The notes beneath the pieces are model-generated. The model was not told the origin of the DNA and ran no database searches. It worked only from the letters and a program-made list of their open reading frames with translations. Below, in pieces: positions 8,882-18,396 of a stretch of DNA of 27,786 nt (within the stretch, counting starts at the first letter, position 1; each line of letters opens with the position of its first letter). The position numbers and the translations under genes were made by a program. The stretch covers positions 1 to 27,786 of the IMG/VR virus record IMGVR_UViG_3300020203_000078. One strand, 5' to 3'. Source of the stretch: a virus.

Positions 8882-11701
8882 CTACTCCTTTTTTGTTGGG
8901 ATTATCGCGGTTGCCGAGACACGCAGTGCGGTACCATTTGGTGCAAGTATAGGTGTTTGTGTGCTGCTGCCCCACGCTTGGTAGTATGCTTCTATTAAAC
9001 CGTCGGGTGCCTGTTGGGTTACCACACGGCCTTTGCCGCTGTCGATGTCTGCCAGCACTTGTGAGCCTCCAGATACCCCTTTACCGCCTTTTTGAACTAT
9101 TGCATTGTAAGCACCTGCGACCACGTTTGCGTGACGCTCTGCCATGTCACCCTTACCGTTCCACATACGCGCCAACAGTATTGGGTCTTTTGTGTTGCCC
9201 TTCTTTGCTAGGTGGGCATAGTAATCCACAGCCGCTTCAATAGAGCCGTCTACGGTGGTCAGGTTGTACTTCTTGCCTGTTGACCTCTCGAGCCATGCTC
9301 TAGTGTCGGTAGTCATCTGCGATAAGCCGAGACTACCTATTGCCGCATTCCTTGCCGCGCTGCCGTCCGAGTATCCTTTAACATTGAGGTCTTTCATGTT
9401 AGACTCTACCGAGAGGGTTGCCAGTACAAGGTTTGGGTCTACACCCATTTTATTTGCATAGGCTTGAACCTTGGTGTCAACCTGTTTTTTAAATGGGCTG
9501 TTGAGATAGTTCCTAGCTTTGTTGATACCTATTTGAAGGTCAGCAGGTCTGCTCGGTACTGTGCCTGTGAACGCTAACGGCTTACCCGCAGCAGCAGCTT
9601 GGATGACACCTGCGCCTGACCCAAGGATTTGCCGCCAGTAACTGTTCATTTTGTCGGGTATGCCTGCAACGTCCAACGGTGTCACACCAGGTTGGAATAC
9701 TATGGTGGCTGGTGTGGAAACGGTTCTATCTTTATCACCCGCAGGGTTTACCATGCTCCCTAGTCGGCTTCGCTCAAGTTGCGCATTCTGGGGCACTTCA
9801 ACTACGTTGCCTGCACCGTTGAGAACCTGCTTAACTTTGGCCATGCCCGCTGCTGCGAGCTTTACCACATCCTTTTCACCTGTAGCCTTCGCCTGCGCTA
9901 TACCCATTTCGTAAAGTGAACTCAGTATGGCGTTACCTTCAACGTTCATACTCTCTCCACGCTCGTCGTTTAGGCGGTTTATGAACAGGGCGTGTTGCTG
10001 CAGGACGGCCAGACCCGCTTTAGGTTTACCCGTACCAGCGTCTGTCATAGCTAAGGAAGCCATTAGTGTTGGTACACCATCTGATGTGGGTATGCGGTTT
10101 GAACCGCCCGCAGTACCGTTGGTTTTTACGTGCAACATCAGTGCGACCGTATCGGGTATTGACATATCCCCCACCATAGCAGCCGAGATTAACGCGTACT
10201 TGTTTTTATCTAAAGCTTTAGCCATCTGACGCAGTGCGTACGTGGCAATCGGAACACCGTTAGCATCTTTACCCTCTATGTTGCGAAGGCTTTGTACCGC
10301 AGCTGCCAGCAGCTTGGGGTTGTTGGACGAATACGCAGTCATAACTTGAGAGGCAAGATTTCCAACTTCCTTTTTGGATAACGGTGCAGGGGTTAGGCCG
10401 TGAGCCTGCTGAACTTGGACTTTGGTTAGGGCGGAGACATTGGGCTGCTCAGATATACCAGATACTGCGGAGTTCTGGGCAGCACTATCCAATCTCAATT
10501 GTGCTAGCATTGCTTTGTATGCTAGTTGCTTATCTGGTGCCATGCCAGGAATGAGTGCTGCCAGATTAGCTATTTCAGTGTCACGTTGGGGTTCGGTCAT
10601 GCCTACTAGCGACTGTCTTAGCTTGTCATAAACGCCGCCATAGGCTTTATTTGCCTCATACTGAGCACGCTGCGCAGCATTCATACCTGGTACGGCTGCC
10701 TCTAATTCAGCCGACGGTTTGCCATTGTTTATCACCATATTGTTCATGGCTGCATCACCAAAGGCCGAGTACCAGTCTTTGGAGGCTTGTGCTTTTGCGG
10801 CCTCACGTGCGTCCATGCCTGCATTAGCCATTGCTATAAACCTCTGACGGTCATCATCCTTGAGGTAGTTTTTGGTGTTGTTGGCGTGCGCGAGAACCTG
10901 CTCGAACTGGTCACGGTTCATCATCTTAAAACCATCGTTAGCATCTATAGCTTGATGCTGCGCTAATATGCTAGCTTGGAACGTGGGGTCGTTTTTAAGT
11001 GCTGGGTTAGCATCACCCATCGCGGTGGTTAGCGCGTGCCCCACACCTGGTGTCATGTTCCCGACAAGCACGTCGGACTGTATTTTCTGCCCCTGCGCGG
11101 CCACCACGGCTGAAAGCTTTGCGGCTTTGAACTGGAACACCCGCTCGGCGGTCTTAGCGTTGGCATCCCCTATAACGTTGGTGATTGCCCGATAGGTGTC
11201 TTCACGTAGTTCGTTCTCTTTACCCGCTGCGGTGGGTAGTAGTGTGTTGTTGAGCGTATCTTTGGCCTTAAGCAGTAATTCCACATAACCCTCTTGCTGG
11301 CGTAACTGCACTTCCTCAGGGTCTTCACCATTTTGTAACGACCTGTCCGTCGCATTATCCAGCATAAACCTGTCATTCTGTACGTTTTGCAGCAACACAT
11401 TCACGTTCGATGCGTTCTCGACGCTTCTGAGATATTCAATGCGCTGGTATTCAATATCTTTTATTATGTTGGTTACAGATGTGTGCACCTCAAAGGCTTT
11501 GTTGATGCTACCAGCCAAACCTTCTACCATAGCACCCATGACTTCGGGGGCTTCCTGCATGGCAATAGCTTGCACATTAGGGCTTACCGAAAGGTTTCCT
11601 GGGTCGTTATTACCCCCAGCCACCTCGTCCTCGGCCTTACGCCAGCCGTCGGCAGCTTGTGAAGTTGTTTTTTGTTTTAAAACGTCGTCTAAACCAGTCA
11701 C
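8882..11701 (-). CDS. Ejection protein with C-terminal lytic transglycosylase domain
   Basis: The 939-residue product has a long helical, Ala/Gln-rich N-terminal part and a soluble lytic transglycosylase (SLT) domain at about 745-870. The SLT motifs are visible: the catalytic glutamate E766 in L-S-V-E-S-N, then G-S-L-G-L-S-Q-M with Q795, and a later aromatic and His-rich stretch. This fold cleaves peptidoglycan between MurNAc and GlcNAc, so the protein probably opens a hole in the cell wall during DNA ejection. In T7 this domain is at the N-terminus of gp16; here it is at the C-terminus of a separate protein. The start codon is GTG at 11701, with AAGGAG about 9 bases upstream, 13 bases after the preceding gene. 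Confidence 0.9.
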   Translation of the reverse strand: MTGLDDVLKQKTTSQAADGWRKAEDEVAGGNNDPGNLSVSPNVQAIAMQEAPEVMGAMVEGLAGSINKAFEVHTSVTNIIKDIEYQRIEYLRSVENASNVNVLLQNVQNDRFMLDNATDRSLQNGEDPEEVQLRQQEGYVELLLKAKDTLNNTLLPTAAGKENELREDTYRAITNVIGDANAKTAERVFQFKAAKLSAVVAAQGQKIQSDVLVGNMTPGVGHALTTAMGDANPALKNDPTFQASILAQHQAIDANDGFKMMNRDQFEQVLAHANNTKNYLKDDDRQRFIAMANAGMDAREAAKAQASKDWYSAFGDAAMNNMVINNGKPSAELEAAVPGMNAAQRAQYEANKAYGGVYDKLRQSLVGMTEPQRDTEIANLAALIPGMAPDKQLAYKAMLAQLRLDSAAQNSAVSGISEQPNVSALTKVQVQQAHGLTPAPLSKKEVGNLASQVMTAYSSNNPKLLAAAVQSLRNIEGKDANGVPIATYALRQMAKALDKNKYALISAAMVGDMSIPDTVALMLHVKTNGTAGGSNRIPTSDGVPTLMASLAMTDAGTGKPKAGLAVLQQHALFINRLNDERGESMNVEGNAILSSLYEMGIAQAKATGEKDVVKLAAAGMAKVKQVLNGAGNVVEVPQNAQLERSRLGSMVNPAGDKDRTVSTPATIVFQPGVTPLDVAGIPDKMNSYWRQILGSGAGVIQAAAAGKPLAFTGTVPSRPADLQIGINKARNYLNSPFKKQVDTKVQAYANKMGVDPNLVLATLSVESNMKDLNVKGYSDGSAARNAAIGSLGLSQMTTDTRAWLERSTGKKYNLTTVDGSIEAAVDYYAHLAKKGNTKDPILLARMWNGKGDMAERHANVVAGAYNAIVQKGGKGVSGGSQVLADIDSGKGRVVTQQAPDGLIEAYYQAWGSSTQTPILAPNGTALRVSATAIIPTKKE

Positions 11702-11714
11702 TGGTTAGTACTCC

Positions 11715-12446
11715 TTATCTTTTGATTGGGCTGGAGGTTAGTTCGGTAAAGCCAGCATTCCTGTCTGGGGGCGTTGCTGGGAAGTCCATGAGTGTCATAC
11801 CATCGTTACCACCAAGGTTAGCACCTGTGGATGGTGGGAGGATTTCGGCAGTTCCACTGGGGGTCTGGGCACCAACGGACTTCTGAGGTGCTGCGCCTGC
11901 TCTGGCAAGTTCGGATGCGCCGCCTGTTGCGATGGCGGCAGCGATACGTGTGCCATACTCGATAGTTTTGGTGACGCCTGTCAGCAGGGCAGCACCGAAA
12001 GCACTCTTGCTTGCAATACGCGACTGGGCATGTGCTAGCGTGCTCATGGCGTAGGCTTGCTGTATCTGTGAATCGATTGCCTGTTGGCGTAGTGTGGAGC
12101 CCAATTGCTGGTAGTAGACATCTCTGTCGGTATCTTGCTCGGTCATGAGGGACAGGTCGGCAATAGTTGAGGCGTCGCCGCCACCACGGCCTGAGGACAT
12201 TGCACCAATCGAGCCCTGCGTGCGTCCTTGTTGACGGCGCATACTTGCCCTGATGACGGCGTTGCGTACGCGCTCGCCCTCTAGGTTCTTGGTTCCCGCA
12301 ATAGCGTTACGTTCTTGTCCGATAGCCTGCGCTTTAAACTGCGCTGCCTGCAACTTAGCTTTGTTGTACGCGCCGATTGAGCTGGATATAATGTCGAACC
12401 CAGCGGAGAACTTAGCTGCGCCTTCTGCAAACTGTTCTGCGTTCAT
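11715..12446 (-). CDS. Internal virion protein, gp14-like
   Basis: This 243-residue protein is rich in Ala, Gln, Ser and Arg. It has a helical N-terminal half, then a Gly-rich patch (G-R-G-G-G) near residue 88, a helical and partly hydrophobic region (about 150-185) and a proline/glycine-rich tail. This composition and length fit the small ejection proteins of podoviruses (T7 gp14, 196 residues), which are thought to form the outer-membrane part of the ejection channel. Its ATG overlaps the stop of the previous gene as ATGA and is preceded by GGAG. Identification is from gene order and composition. Confidence 0.7.
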   Translation of the reverse strand: MNAEQFAEGAAKFSAGFDIISSSIGAYNKAKLQAAQFKAQAIGQERNAIAGTKNLEGERVRNAVIRASMRRQQGRTQGSIGAMSSGRGGGDASTIADLSLMTEQDTDRDVYYQQLGSTLRQQAIDSQIQQAYAMSTLAHAQSRIASKSAFGAALLTGVTKTIEYGTRIAAAIATGGASELARAGAAPQKSVGAQTPSGTAEILPPSTGANLGGNDGMTLMDFPATPPDRNAGFTELTSSPIKR

Positions 12447-12844
12447 AATGCGACTCCGAACATGATGTGGTCAATACCTTTGCCGCCAAAGCCTTTAAGC
12501 GTGCCTTCTTGGGTAAGGCCTAGAAACACTAGGAAGTGTCGGTGTGTTAAAGCTAGTGCCTCTGCATTGGCTTGGAGGCGGCTGGCATTTAAACCTAGGC
12601 GCAGTGACGACACAAAAGCTTTGCATTGTCGGGCGAACTTAATTTTGCTTATAGGCTCCACGTACATCTGTAAGGTAAGCTCTACAACTTCGTCCGTAAT
12701 GTAGATTAGCATACCCATGGCGCATATGACATCGTCCTCAACGTAGACAAAAGTGTTGGAACCTTCGCAGCTCTCGAGTGCCTTAGCATACTCGTCAGGA
12801 AGGCTAAGCTCTTTGCCATGTGTAAGGGTGTAGGTTGTCCACAT
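12443..12844 (-). CDS. gp13-like internal virion protein with GNAT-like fold
   Basis: The 133-residue product has a compact alpha/beta pattern. Strands carry V-Y-V-E-D-D and M-Y-V, then come helical segments with many Ala and Leu. The C-terminal signature has a hydrophobic strand, then L-G-L-T-Q-E-G-T-L-K-G-F-G-G-K-G-I-D and a final M-F-G-V. This ending is typical of phage gp13-like proteins related to GNAT acyltransferases. T7 gp13 has 138 residues and is needed for virion assembly. Whether this one binds acetyl-CoA is unknown. The ATG at 12844 has AGGAG about 10 bases away, and the gene is coupled to its downstream neighbour by ATGA. Confidence 0.65.
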   Translation of the reverse strand: MWTTYTLTHGKELSLPDEYAKALESCEGSNTFVYVEDDVICAMGMLIYITDEVVELTLQMYVEPISKIKFARQCKAFVSSLRLGLNASRLQANAEALALTHRHFLVFLGLTQEGTLKGFGGKGIDHIMFGVAL

Positions 12845-12855
12845 TTGAGAAGCTC

Positions 12856-15800
12856 CTATGTATTGTCCGCTAATTTAAGTGTAAACGAAATTGCGTCAAT
12901 AGTCAATGGGTGTGGTATATTCGAGTTTATAACCACCGAGCCCTTCGTATTTTCAACAGCGGATATGACGGTTATCTTATCATGCAAACCTGTGTAGAAT
13001 GTTGGGCGAAAGCCTTGGTCAAAGGTAGGTTGGTACGGCGCATCATATACCACGGTGGTGTTGTTGATAGGGTCGCGGAAGCCAACCCTACACAGACCAG
13101 ACAGATATACTTTCAGGCGTAGGTCGGCTATTTGTTTCTTGTGGAACAAAAGGCTACCTGTTTGCGAAGGGTACTCGGCTTCCAATGTCTCGATGTTGGC
13201 CTCGTAACCATAGCCGACGTGAGCCTTTGTGGTGCCTTCGGGTACGGATACCTCGCCATCAACCACTGTTGCGGAGGGTCTAACAACACCGTTGGCAACA
13301 ATTTGCACAGATTCCCCAGTCAACCAAGATGCGCTCGCTACATTGGTTGCTACGCCGACGTAGTTTCTACCACAGTCCACGAAGTGCGCGTCTTCGATAC
13401 CCAGACCCTCGTTGATAAAGGGAGGCTCCATGACTTCCAGCACGTATTTGTCAACACCGTTGATGGTGCGGTGCACCAGCAGGTGAAGCATATCATATCT
13501 TTTAACGTCATCATACAGTGTGGCGATAGATATTACCTGTGGCGCACCACCTTGAAACGACCCACCTAGGAGGTGTTGAGCCCATCCGTAGGTGTTGTTG
13601 TTGGTGTCGTAGGTTAGGCTGAGAAGCTGGCCATTTGTTTTGACGACCCATAGTAGGCCAAAAGGTGCTTGGGTGTATGCTAGCTCTTTAACATTCGCAT
13701 CTTGTATCAGGTGTTGGGCTTGCCGAGATAATATCTGGCTTACAAAGCCGTCAGCTGTTCGGACGTCGGCCAGCAAACGAACGGTCTGGCCGTCACGCTG
13801 TACAAATATAGTTTTATCGTCCGTGCGCACAGGCTGCGTGCAGGTTGGTGTGCCGAGATATGTTGAGTCTTCGAGCCTAGTGTTGGTTGGCGACAAGGCT
13901 CCGCTGGTGTTGCCTGCTGCCAGAGCGTGCTCTGAGCGGTTCGTGAGCACCTGCAATTTCTGTGCGGGTATTAATGCTTCAATTCTCTTATCGCCGATGA
14001 TTCTGGTGAATCCTCGGTCGTCTGACACGGTTCCATTGCCTAAGGTTGGGGACATAATGACGGTAGCCCAAGATTCTCCAGGGTTTAGTTCGCTTGCTAC
14101 GCCGTTCACAGTAGAGCCAAAGATACCGCCAGGGATACCTAAGGTGCGTGCCCACCAGAAGCGGTTGTCCCAGAATGCGCAGCGCGCAGGGTAGCCTTGC
14201 TCACCACCGAAAGCACCTACGCGCCACAAGGATGTAGCTGTGGTACCACCGAAAGGGAAGAAGGCGGATACGCTGGCGGATACCACTGTTGAGCTTGAGT
14301 AACCTGAAATCTTTGCGGCTCCCCACTGCGAACCGATGAACAACCTAACCCATCTGCCATCACGCCATGTTGATGGGGCGTCGTCGGGGTCGAACAACGG
14401 TGCGCTGGCCGTAAGCGTAACCGCACCTGTCGCAGCAGATGGTGTGATTGTAAGTCCTGTGTTTAAGTTCGTGTCTAGATAGGCACCATCAAGGGTATCT
14501 ACGGCGACCAGCTGCCACGTGTCGGTGCTTAGGTTTCTGCGCAGGGCTAACGGCGCATACGCGTTATGCGTCATAAATAGTGTGCGCATAGCTTGGGTGT
14601 GGCCGACGTCGCACAGCTGCGCATTCGTGTAAGGTACAGTTACGTTGTAGTTCGCAGTGATGGTATTGGCGTATATAATTACCTCAGCCAACCGTATTCT
14701 AGCTACGTTTGGGGAAGGTGCTGCAGCATCAAACGTGTCCACAGCTTCTAAGGTTACGAAGTACGAACCTGGTGATGGCACTGTGAACTCGAAGGGTATG
14801 TATGTTACGAGACCGTCTGTGTGCGTGTTCTGCCATCTAGCGTTCGCAGCAACACCTGCAAGTATGTTGGTGCCAGCGTTTGAAATATCTCCTGCCCCTG
14901 ACGTTGTGCCAACACGCATACGGAACGAGTCCATCACAGCTGCGGCGGTTGTTTCTTGCGTCACAGCAACCACGAGGGTGTGCGCACCAGCGTAAGGGAA
15001 CGTTATCTGGCGCGTTATGCCAGCAAGCTCAAGGCCTGAGACGTTGTTCGATGTCTGGAACAGTACATACGCGGCTTCGTTGTGGTTTGGTGTGGTTACC
15101 TGAGAGTTGTGGACGCCACGTGCTATATCAGGATAATTTAGTGGGTTTCCAGCGTGGATGTTGACCCAGCTGCTAAGGTCGGTTTGAAAAAGGTTGCGGT
15201 GAACGTGAAAGCCCACGTGTTCTAAGGCGAAAGACGTTAAGTTGGGTGGAGACCCACCATAACTTCGCCAGCTGACAAACCGAGAGAGGTCTGCTGATTG
15301 GTTGGCAAACCAGTAATTTTGTGTGGAGGTTAACGCATTGGTGCTGCTTATACCATGGCTGACGATGGTTGTGCCACCGTTCACTTGGTTTACCTGGTTT
15401 ATAGCTGCGGCGTTTGTGGGTGTGCTGTCGTTAACCTCAATCTTCATACCACGCGTGCTTGCGGTGCCTACACCAAGGGCTGCCTTATAGACATGCGTAT
15501 TAACCAGTGTAACAGGTTTGGTTGCGCGCGTCACACGTTCAATGACGATACCACCACCAATAAACTGACCTGTGTTGCCGCTGTTCCATGTTGGGAAGGA
15601 CGCTACTGATGAGCCGCTTACGGTGTAAGGCGTGCCCAACCAGCCGTCCATACTGAATGTTGTGCCTGCAGTACCACCCGATGTATCGGTGTCAAACCCT
15701 TCGGTGGTGAGCACACCTGCTAGTGGGACAGCCCCGCCTATCACGTTACCATCTTTGATGAACTCTAGTTTCTGTTCCGAGAGTAGCATCATGTATTCTT

Positions 15801-16017
15801 GGTCGACGTCGTAGAGATACGGTATGAGTCTTCCTGGGTAGCCAAACTCGGCGACGAACTTCGTACCTGGTCGTTTGGTTACGGAGCCCTCGGGGGTGGG
15901 TATCATGTTAACACACTTAGCAAGGCCACGCTTAATACCATCGTTGTCTATGCGATGGTCGATGCGGCGTACGATTTCACCGCCTGTGAACTCGGACTGA
16001 ATGTGCTTGAAGGCCAT
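12856..16017 (-). CDS. Tail tubular protein B (nozzle) with a large inserted beta-rich region
   Basis: This protein forms the distal tail tube or nozzle of T7-like phages (gp12). The N-terminal signature is clear: an opening that ends in G-G-E-I, then N-M-I-P-T-P-E-G-S-V-T-K-R-P-G-T-K-F-V. Later landmarks of the family are P-Y-T-N-A-Q-L near residue 461, and G-Y-P-A-R-C followed by W-D-N-R-F-W-W-A-R. At 1053 residues it is about 250 longer than T7 gp12. The excess lies between about residues 105 and 450, a Thr/Ser/Asn/Gly-rich, beta-prone region that may hold one or two jelly-roll, sugar-binding-like modules. The ATG at 16017 follows the tail protein A stop by 3 bases with only a weak ribosome site, so coupling is likely. 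Confidence 0.9.
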   Translation of the reverse strand: MAFKHIQSEFTGGEIVRRIDHRIDNDGIKRGLAKCVNMIPTPEGSVTKRPGTKFVAEFGYPGRLIPYLYDVDQEYMMLLSEQKLEFIKDGNVIGGAVPLAGVLTTEGFDTDTSGGTAGTTFSMDGWLGTPYTVSGSSVASFPTWNSGNTGQFIGGGIVIERVTRATKPVTLVNTHVYKAALGVGTASTRGMKIEVNDSTPTNAAAINQVNQVNGGTTIVSHGISSTNALTSTQNYWFANQSADLSRFVSWRSYGGSPPNLTSFALEHVGFHVHRNLFQTDLSSWVNIHAGNPLNYPDIARGVHNSQVTTPNHNEAAYVLFQTSNNVSGLELAGITRQITFPYAGAHTLVVAVTQETTAAAVMDSFRMRVGTTSGAGDISNAGTNILAGVAANARWQNTHTDGLVTYIPFEFTVPSPGSYFVTLEAVDTFDAAAPSPNVARIRLAEVIIYANTITANYNVTVPYTNAQLCDVGHTQAMRTLFMTHNAYAPLALRRNLSTDTWQLVAVDTLDGAYLDTNLNTGLTITPSAATGAVTLTASAPLFDPDDAPSTWRDGRWVRLFIGSQWGAAKISGYSSSTVVSASVSAFFPFGGTTATSLWRVGAFGGEQGYPARCAFWDNRFWWARTLGIPGGIFGSTVNGVASELNPGESWATVIMSPTLGNGTVSDDRGFTRIIGDKRIEALIPAQKLQVLTNRSEHALAAGNTSGALSPTNTRLEDSTYLGTPTCTQPVRTDDKTIFVQRDGQTVRLLADVRTADGFVSQILSRQAQHLIQDANVKELAYTQAPFGLLWVVKTNGQLLSLTYDTNNNTYGWAQHLLGGSFQGGAPQVISIATLYDDVKRYDMLHLLVHRTINGVDKYVLEVMEPPFINEGLGIEDAHFVDCGRNYVGVATNVASASWLTGESVQIVANGVVRPSATVVDGEVSVPEGTTKAHVGYGYEANIETLEAEYPSQTGSLLFHKKQIADLRLKVYLSGLCRVGFRDPINNTTVVYDAPYQPTFDQGFRPTFYTGLHDKITVISAVENTKGSVVINSNIPHPLTIDAISFTLKLADNT

Positions 16018-16020
16018 AGT

Positions 16021-16695
16021 TTAAATCCATACGTCGTTGGGGGGATACCGCAATGTTGAAAGTATGTTGTCGTCGCGCCCTCCTCGGCCTCGGCGCACAG
16101 CCTCTTGACGATGGAATCTCGCCATGTCGGGGCTCTCCTCCAGTGAGAGGAAGCCTAGTGCTGTCAGTCTAGCACGTTCGGCGAGCTGTTTCAACTCCAT
16201 CTCCTTGGATGGGTTCAGACGCATAGCGCAGCGCGAAGCTAGCTCGTAGCGAAGGTATTCTATAAATAATATGTTGGTGTTTTCGTCGAAGTTTGCCCAG
16301 CTGTATAGTGAAAGGTGGGTGTCGGCGGCGTTGACAAGCTCGTTGCTCTGGTAGGAGTAACCTTTCAGTGGGATGTATGTCAGCAGCTTACCGCTCTGGA
16401 ATCTGTAGTCTGCGGATGCGTGATATGGGTGCAAACGCCACACACGCTGAAAGTCCGCGGGTACTGTGTATGCGTTGCTAAACTCATTGACAGGTTTGAC
16501 AACGTCTGCGGTAGGTAGGTTAACCTGCTTTACCGAGAAACGCCAAAAAGCTTTTGATAGGCAGACCTTAATGGCCTCAGCAAAGTGAGTCCTAATGACA
16601 GCACCAGATGCTGTCGTTTCAGTGAACGACAGCATCGGTTGTGCGCCAAGAAGTTCCAATGCGAGGTTGGCTACCTGTACCTTTGTGTAGGGCAC
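16021..16695 (-). CDS. Tail tubular protein A (portal-tail adaptor)
   Basis: The 224-residue protein fits T7 gp11, the adaptor ring that joins the portal to the tail nozzle. Typical traits are an N-terminal helix ending in A-L-E-L-L-G-A, then W-R-F-S-V in the first third, a middle region with F-Q-R-V-W-R-L, and a helical Arg-rich C-terminal part (R-L-T-A-L-G-F-L). It is followed directly by tail tubular protein B, the normal order. The start is a GTG at 16695, with GAGAGG about 8 bases upstream. Confidence 0.85.
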   Translation of the reverse strand: MPYTKVQVANLALELLGAQPMLSFTETTASGAVIRTHFAEAIKVCLSKAFWRFSVKQVNLPTADVVKPVNEFSNAYTVPADFQRVWRLHPYHASADYRFQSGKLLTYIPLKGYSYQSNELVNAADTHLSLYSWANFDENTNILFIEYLRYELASRCAMRLNPSKEMELKQLAERARLTALGFLSLEESPDMARFHRQEAVRRGRGGRDDNILSTLRYPPNDVWI

Positions 16696-16716
16696 AATGC
16701 TTACCTCTCTAAGTGA

Positions 16717-17250
16717 TTACCTTGCATTACCAAATTGTAATTTGCGGCCTACTACCAAGATGGATAGTGAACCAGCAGCTGGCCAAGTGCCGCCTGCTAC
16801 GGTGACTAATAGGTGAGCGTCTAGGCGGTAGTCGATATTGTACTCGAAACCAACACCGACGAGTCCGTCTTTAGGAAGGCTTCTGGTTGCACCTGTCAAA
16901 GCTGTGGCCACATCTAAAGCGTTGAGTAAACAGTTAGCGTCGCCTTCAAAAGCACTGGCCACGCCTGCTTTTAAGTAGCCAACACCGACGTTTATCGTAC
17001 GTGCGGTACCGAAGGCTGAGGATGTGACATAGATGGCTTCGACGCGCATGTTATCGATGCGTCCGAAGTCGATGACACTGCCATCGACAAGCGCATCCAC
17101 GCTTGTGTAGCTGCGACGGCGGGTGATGGGGTCGCCGTTGTCGTACTGTTGGTAGTCCCAAGATGCCCCTGGTTTGCGAAAGCCGTCAGTGACAAACGTC
17201 TGGTCGCGCAGTGCTTGGGGTGTGAATACTGTTGCGGTAATTACTGCCAT
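16717..17250 (-). CDS. Probable minor capsid or head-decoration protein (177 aa)
   Basis: I do not recognise this family with certainty. The 177 residues show alternating hydrophobic strands and Gly-rich turns, consistent with a beta-sandwich, with no membrane segment or catalytic motif. It lies between the major capsid gene and the tail adaptor, where phages often encode decoration proteins, head fibres or connector components. The ATG at 17250 has AAGGA about 10 bases upstream. A run of seven G residues on the plus strand (17267-17273) sits in the short gap after the capsid stop. No separate promoter is visible, so it is probably co-transcribed with capsid. Confidence 0.7.
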   Translation of the reverse strand: MAVITATVFTPQALRDQTFVTDGFRKPGASWDYQQYDNGDPITRRRSYTSVDALVDGSVIDFGRIDNMRVEAIYVTSSAFGTARTINVGVGYLKAGVASAFEGDANCLLNALDVATALTGATRSLPKDGLVGVGFEYNIDYRLDAHLLVTVAGGTWPAAGSLSILVVGRKLQFGNAR

Positions 17251-17276
17251 GATAAAATATCCTTTAGGGGGGGTTA

Positions 17277-18317
17277 CTAAGCGTCTTTCACTTCTAAACT
17301 GTAGATAAACGGAAGTGCGCCGCGACGTGCGCCCACACGCATACTGAACAGTTCACGAACACCGTCTAACACTTCTGGCATCTGCTCGATACGAGTAGTT
17401 AGGCCAGAGGTACCGAACAAGATACCCTCGGGCTGCTGCCACATAGGTAGGTAGTAGGTGTCTGTGCTAGTTGCGTTGTAGAAGCGTTTTAGACCGTCGT
17501 CAACAATGAAGGTGATTTGCGATGTGTCTACCGTTACCGCAGGAAGTTTGGCACCGTGGATGTCGGTTACGAACTGGTTAAGTCCGCCAACCATGTTGCC
17601 TACGCGTGCGTAGTCGTTATCATGCCATAACGACGTATTGGTCAATGAGGACAACGAGCGGAAGAACATACGTATTTGCTGCGTGGTTGCGGCAACGTAC
17701 CAGTGGTTGTTGTCTGACTGGAAGTGGTTGTAGGTGTCGCGAGCTACTGCGATTGCCGCGGCAATTTTGTTAGGGCTTAGACCTTGGATTGCCGTGGAGA
17801 TTTCCACACCGCCGTAGTTGAAAGCGATGGTGTTTGCAGCTGCGAACGCTTCGGAGGTGAACTGTTGGGTCTGGTAGTTTAAACCAGTCAACACTTGACC
17901 TGCCGAACGGAAGACCGCGCGAACTCGGTTGTTCATACCTTGGGCAAAAGTTTTCATAACAACCATACGGTTGATGGCTTGCATCTGAGCGAAGTCGGAG
18001 ACGTCAACCCGTCCGTTGTGGATGGCTAAGTCGGTCACTCTACTGTCGGCTAACAACGCGTTAGTCATCATACGTTTGCTAGGGGCGACACTGGAGTTGC
18101 CGATTAGCTGGAAAGGCTGTGTGACGATGTCGGGGTTGTCCGTCATCTGTACGCCAAGGTCAACTTCTTTGGTGATGTAAACATCGCCATCGATGGATAC
18201 TTGAGTTACGCAATCGCCATAAATAAAGCCAGGAACGGAAGGCAATACTTCGATGGTAGGTGCGGCGTGCTCGTAAAGTAACTGGGTAAAGGCTATCTGG
18301 GAAGCTGGGGTGGACAT
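17277..18317 (-). CDS. Major capsid protein
   Basis: The 346-residue protein lies immediately after the scaffold gene and before the tail genes, which is the usual place for the major head protein. The sequence is balanced alpha/beta, with no signal or membrane segment and a basic stretch near the C-terminus (R-V-G-A-R-R-G-A). It has the length expected for an HK97-fold coat subunit of a podovirus. The ATG at 18317 has a purine-rich GAGAGA leader. A promoter at 18356-18384 and a terminator upstream give it separate high-level expression. The specific coat family cannot be confirmed by eye. Confidence 0.85.
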   Translation of the reverse strand: MSTPASQIAFTQLLYEHAAPTIEVLPSVPGFIYGDCVTQVSIDGDVYITKEVDLGVQMTDNPDIVTQPFQLIGNSSVAPSKRMMTNALLADSRVTDLAIHNGRVDVSDFAQMQAINRMVVMKTFAQGMNNRVRAVFRSAGQVLTGLNYQTQQFTSEAFAAANTIAFNYGGVEISTAIQGLSPNKIAAAIAVARDTYNHFQSDNNHWYVAATTQQIRMFFRSLSSLTNTSLWHDNDYARVGNMVGGLNQFVTDIHGAKLPAVTVDTSQITFIVDDGLKRFYNATSTDTYYLPMWQQPEGILFGTSGLTTRIEQMPEVLDGVRELFSMRVGARRGALPFIYSLEVKDA

Positions 18318-18355
18318 GAGGGTATCTCTCTCTCGTTATATTAGGTGTCACCTTA

Positions 18356-18384
18356 AGTATACCATCAGCCACTACACTTTGTAA
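18356..18384 (-). promoter_or_regulatory. Capsid promoter (extended -10)
   Basis: On the minus strand, TTACAA (18384-18379), a 17-base spacer and TATACT (18361-18356) form a good sigma70 promoter. TGG directly before the -10 makes it an extended -10. The predicted start is near 18349, about 32 bases before the capsid ATG. It lies just after the terminator at 18397-18424, so it serves capsid and downstream genes. Confidence 0.7.
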
Positions 18385-18396
18385 AGTGATGTTGTC

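Noticed and set aside
8946-8968. A further TATACT -10-like sequence within the transglycosylase gene
   Set aside because: It lacks the TG extension and a good -35 and lies within coding sequence.
8303-8998. A long plus-strand open frame (231 codons) opposite the 778-residue ejection gene
   Set aside because: It is antisense to a well-supported coding region and has no ribosome site. Long antisense frames are common opposite GC-biased genes.
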